Shown here: one piece after another, positions 61,076 to 64,000 of the stretch | How the letters are laid out: each line of letters begins with the position of its first letter | Position numbering within the stretch: the first letter of the stretch is position 1 | Assembly: GCF_042852765.1 (NCBI RefSeq) | Contig: NZ_AP031414.1 | Reading direction: 5' to 3' (one strand) | DNA length: 64,000 bases | Source of the DNA: Schaedlerella glycyrrhizinilytica_A | GTDB lineage: Bacteria; Bacillota; Clostridia; Lachnospirales; Lachnospiraceae | Made by a program: the position numbers and the translations under genes | The notes under the pieces: model-generated | What the model saw: the letters and a program-made list of their open reading frames with translations, nothing else | Told to the model about the DNA's origin: nothing | Databases searched by the model: none

Positions 61076-61954
61076 ATGAAAGGTATTATTTTGGCGGGCG
61101 GTTCCGGAACAAGACTGTATCCGCTGACACAGGTTACAAGTAAACAACTGCTTCCGATCTATGACAAGCCGATGATCTATTATCCGCTCAGTATTCTGAT
61201 GGAGGCGGGGATTCGTGAGATCCTGATCATCTCAACTCCGGAAGATACGCCGCGATTTGAAGAACTGTTAAAAGACGGAAGTCAGTTCGGCGTTCATCTG
61301 GAATACAAAGTACAGCCGTCACCGGACGGACTGGCGCAGGCATTCTTACTTGGAGAAGAATTTATCGCAGGAGACAGTTGCGCGATGATCTTGGGCGATA
61401 ATATTTTCCACGGACATGGTCTGAGAAAACGTCTGAAAGCTGCGGCTGCGAAAGAAGACGGCGCGACGGTGTTCGGTTATTATGTAGATGATCCGGAACG
61501 ATTCGGCGTGGTAGAATTTGATGCGGACGGAAAGGCAGTTTCTCTGGAGGAGAAACCGGAACATCCGAAGTCAAACTATGCGGTGACAGGATTGTATTTC
61601 TATGATAGTCATGTTGTAGAGTACGCGAAACAGATCAAACCGAGTCCGCGCGGAGAGCTGGAGATCACCGATCTGAACCGGATCTATCTGGAAAAGGGAA
61701 ATCTGGATGTGACGCTTCTCGGACAGGGATTTACATGGCTTGATACGGGAACACACGAGTCCCTGGTAGATGCGACGAACTTTGTCAAAACCGTGGAGAC
61801 ACACCAGAACCGTAAGATCGCCTGCCTCGAAGAGATCGCGTTCAACAATGGATGGATCGACAATGAAAAGATGGGCGAAGCATGTGAACTGTACCAGAAG
61901 AATCAGTACGGACGTTACTTAAAAGATGTCATGGACGGCAAATATATCGAATAA
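61076..61954 (+). CDS. rfbA: Glucose-1-phosphate thymidylyltransferase
   Basis: Makes dTDP-glucose from dTTP and glucose-1-phosphate, the first step of the rhamnose route. 292 residues, typical. Nucleotide loop GGSGTRLYPLT at 8-18, KPMIYYPLS, and GDNIFHGHGL are all present. The ATG at 61076 has GGAGG about 10 bases upstream; a start at 60977 would add 33 residues unlike the family. In many genomes the order is rfbA-C-B-D; here it is B-A-C. Confidence 0.95.
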   Translation: MKGIILAGGSGTRLYPLTQVTSKQLLPIYDKPMIYYPLSILMEAGIREILIISTPEDTPRFEELLKDGSQFGVHLEYKVQPSPDGLAQAFLLGEEFIAGDSCAMILGDNIFHGHGLRKRLKAAAAKEDGATVFGYYVDDPERFGVVEFDADGKAVSLEEKPEHPKSNYAVTGLYFYDSHVVEYAKQIKPSPRGELEITDLNRIYLEKGNLDVTLLGQGFTWLDTGTHESLVDATNFVKTVETHQNRKIACLEEIAFNNGWIDNEKMGEACELYQKNQYGRYLKDVMDGKYIE

Positions 61955-62064
61955 ATATAAACGGTGCAGGTCTTGTACAGACATGACCTGCATCATTCTT
62001 GCTGTATGGATCCGGAGAGAGAAATCGGGATGCACGGCAAAAAAAGAGAGAAAGAGGTTGCAGA

Positions 62065-62625
62065 ATGGGAAAAATTACAGTAGAAACTTGCGAAATCGAA
62101 GGATTAAAAGTGATCACCCCGGCTGTTTTCGGAGATGAAAGAGGGTATTTCATGGAAACTTACAATTACAATGATTACAAAGAAGCCGGGATCGATATGG
62201 AGTTTGTGCAGGACAACCAGTCCAGTTCTAAAAAAGGCGTGCTGAGAGGACTGCATTTCCAGATCAACTATCCGCAGGACAAACTGGTCCGGGTTGTGAG
62301 CGGAGAGGTGTATGACGTTGCAGTAGATTTGAGAGAGGGCTCTCCGACATACGGACAATGGCATGGAGTTCTGCTTTCTGCGGAAAATAAAAAACAGTTC
62401 TTTATTCCGAAGAATTTTGCACATGGTTTTGTTGTATTGTCAGAGTCCGCAGAATTTGCATACAAATGTACGGACTTCTATCATCCGAACGACGAGGGTG
62501 GCCTGGCATGGAATGACCCGGAGATCGGAGTGGACTGGCCGATGCCGGAGGGAATGACCGAGAAAGATCTGATCATTTCAGAAAAAGATCAGCATTGGGG
62601 CGGCATTTGCGAGTATAGAAAGTAG
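62065..62625 (+). CDS. rfbC: dTDP-4-dehydrorhamnose 3,5-epimerase
   Basis: Cupin-fold epimerase, third step to dTDP-L-rhamnose. 186 residues. FVQDNQSSSKKGVLRGLHFQ holds the active-site His, and PKNFAHGFVVLSE the catalytic segment. The ATG at 62065 follows AGAGAAAGAGG. rfbD (the final reductase) is not in the window, so it is either further on or elsewhere. An ABC exporter starts 17 bases after its stop. Confidence 0.95.
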   Translation: MGKITVETCEIEGLKVITPAVFGDERGYFMETYNYNDYKEAGIDMEFVQDNQSSSKKGVLRGLHFQINYPQDKLVRVVSGEVYDVAVDLREGSPTYGQWHGVLLSAENKKQFFIPKNFAHGFVVLSESAEFAYKCTDFYHPNDEGGLAWNDPEIGVDWPMPEGMTEKDLIISEKDQHWGGICEYRK

Positions 62626-62642
62626 GATTACGGAGGAGAAAC

Positions 62643-63419
62643 GTGTCAAGTTATATAAGGAACTTTGTGAAATTTCAGCCGCTTCTTTCGGAGTTGGTTG
62701 CGAGAGACATCAAGATCAAATACCGGCGGTCTGTTCTGGGCGTCCTTTGGACGCTCCTAAATCCGCTCTGCATGATGATCATTCTTTCCATCGTATTTTC
62801 CAGTATTTTTAAATTTGATGTGGAAAATTTTCCGTTGTATGTATTGAGCGGTCAGGTGATCTTTAACTTTTTCAATGATTCGACGACCAGTTCTATGTCG
62901 GCGATCATCAGCAGTGCTTCTTTGATCAAGAAAGTGTATGTGCCGAAGTATTTGTTCGTGCTTTCCAGGGTGATGTCCAGTTTTATCAATCTGATGGCAT
63001 CCTTTACGGCGCTGCTGCTTGTGATGGTAGCGACGAGAGCGGAGTTGCACTGGACGGTATTTTTGTCTGTGATCCCGCTTGCGATGGTCGTATTGTTTTC
63101 TTTTGGTGTGGGAATGTTCCTGGCGGCGATCACGGTACGTTTTCGGGATGTGATCCATCTGTATTCCGTGTTTACAACAGGGCTTCTTTACCTGACGCCG
63201 GTTATTTACCCGATGGCAGCGCTGCCGGATGTTGTGAAGACGATCGTTATGATCAATCCGCTCACCAATTATCTGCTGATGTTTCGGGATGTGATGTTCA
63301 ACAATACACTACCGTCCGTATTTTCCGTATTACTCGGAATTGCCGAGGCGGCGCTGGCGTTGGCGCTTGGTCTGTATGTGTTCTATAAGAACCAGGATGA
63401 ATTTATTTTGAATCTGTAA
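62643..63419 (+). CDS. Polysaccharide ABC exporter permease (TagG/Wzm-like)
   Basis: 258 residues of the ABC-2 permease family with six hydrophobic helices. The opening LLSELVARDIKIKYRRSVLGVLWTLLNPL is the typical amphipathic start of Wzm/TagG/RgpC. With the ATPase downstream it would export a complete lipid-linked polymer, by context a rhamnose-containing or teichoic-type chain. GTG start with GGAGGAGAA. The ATPase gene starts 39 bases after its stop. Confidence 0.92.
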   Translation: MSSYIRNFVKFQPLLSELVARDIKIKYRRSVLGVLWTLLNPLCMMIILSIVFSSIFKFDVENFPLYVLSGQVIFNFFNDSTTSSMSAIISSASLIKKVYVPKYLFVLSRVMSSFINLMASFTALLLVMVATRAELHWTVFLSVIPLAMVVLFSFGVGMFLAAITVRFRDVIHLYSVFTTGLLYLTPVIYPMAALPDVVKTIVMINPLTNYLLMFRDVMFNNTLPSVFSVLLGIAEAALALALGLYVFYKNQDEFILNL

Positions 63420-63458
63420 AAAGAAAACTGATGAAATAGTAGGAGCGGTAAGCAGAAT

Positions 63459-64000
63459 ATGGAAAGAAATCCGATTGTAACTGTGGATAATGTATCGATG
63501 AAATTCAACCTTTCATCAGAAAAATTTGACAGTTTTAAAGAATATGTGATCAAAAGCATCAAGCGGCAAGTGTCTTATGATGCGTTTATGGCGCTGCAGG
63601 GCGTTTCGTTTGAAGTGATGCGCGGCGATTCGGTCGGGCTGGTCGGTCTGAACGGCAGCGGAAAAAGTACGATGCTGAAAGTGATCGCAGGCGTTTTAAA
63701 ACCGACGGAGGGGAAAGTTGTGGTCAATGGGACAATCGCGCCTCTGATCGAGCTTGGTGCGGGATTCGATATGGATCTGACAGCCCGGGAAAATGTATTT
63801 TTGAACGGCGCGCTGCTTGGATATAACCGTGCGCGGATGGAAGAGCAGTATCCGGATATTGTGGAATTTTCAGAACTGGCGGAGTTTATGGATGTTCCGG
63901 TCAAGAATTTTTCCTCAGGAATGGTTTCCAGACTTGCGTTTGCGATCGCAACGATCGGTACGCCGGACATCCTGATCGTTGATGAAGTCCTTTCGGTAGG
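63459..64000 (+). CDS. Polysaccharide ABC exporter ATPase (TagH/Wzt-like), 3' end missing
   Basis: First 180 residues of an ABC ATPase that continues past the window. Walker A GLNGSGKST is at 63-71, the signature FSSGM at 151-155, Walker B ILIVDE at 171-176; the extended N-terminus before the Walker A site (MKFNLSSEKFDSFKEYVIKS) is typical of Wzt/TagH proteins. Partner of the permease at 62643. A C-terminal substrate-binding domain, if any, is beyond the end. TAGGAGCGG precedes the ATG. Confidence 0.92.
   Translation, partial: MERNPIVTVDNVSMKFNLSSEKFDSFKEYVIKSIKRQVSYDAFMALQGVSFEVMRGDSVGLVGLNGSGKSTMLKVIAGVLKPTEGKVVVNGTIAPLIELGAGFDMDLTARENVFLNGALLGYNRARMEEQYPDIVEFSELAEFMDVPVKNFSSGMVSRLAFAIATIGTPDILIVDEVLSV

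Overview
The window looks like chromosomal DNA of a Gram-positive gut-type clostridium, most likely a Lachnospiraceae member (Blautia/Dorea/Mediterraneibacter-like). Reasons: strong AGGAGG ribosome sites, some GTG/TTG starts, spaced sigma-A promoters, moderate GC by eye, the order tig-clpP-clpX-lon-ysxC, an uncharacterised lipoprotein type I associate with that family, and Cna-B and choline-binding-repeat surface proteins. The genus is inference. I saw no rRNA, tRNA, CRISPR array, insertion sequence or prophage.

Layout. 1-4100: end of a phosphoglycerate mutase gene, aspartate kinase, a small XRE regulator, a CYTH protein and a DJ-1/PfpI gene flanked by two similar palindromic elements. 4300-11820: proteostasis block (trigger factor, ClpP, ClpX, Lon), the GTPase YsxC and an AI-2E-family membrane protein. 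11957-15586: leuC-leuD-thrC and a small membrane protein. 15700-22000: a strong promoter, a leader with two micro-ORFs, a 1509-residue thioester/Cna-B/VaFE surface protein, then a lipoprotein. 22116-22645: wreckage of a RhuM gene and the first codons of a probable DUF2971 gene. 22697-31759: uvrB, uvrA, mreB, recD2, comF. 31818-35496: two uncharacterised membrane proteins, then cdaA-cdaR (c-di-AMP synthesis).

35539-45302 is the least ordinary part: HPr, a DltA-like adenylation enzyme, a fold-type III PLP decarboxylase-like enzyme, a DltC-like carrier, a DltB-like MBOAT and a DltD-like SGNH protein, then a lipoprotein, then a second MBOAT-SGNH pair. It resembles a dlt operon rebuilt around a decarboxylase. 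One testable reading is that an amino acid is loaded on the carrier, decarboxylated there, and the product transferred to a surface polymer.

45384-59812 is a phosphocholine locus: a transglutaminase with choline-binding-type repeats, two repeat-only secreted proteins on the minus strand, a winged-helix/cytidylyltransferase/choline kinase fusion (LicC-LicA), a second LicC, a BCCT transporter, a GH25 lysozyme with binding repeats, a TacF-like flippase, LicD, two glycosyltransferases and a DUF2304 protein. Together they would import choline, activate it as CDP-choline, attach it to a wall polymer and display proteins that bind it. 59874-64000 holds rfbB-rfbA-rfbC (dTDP-sugar synthesis) and a polysaccharide ABC exporter whose ATPase runs off the window; no rfbD is seen here.
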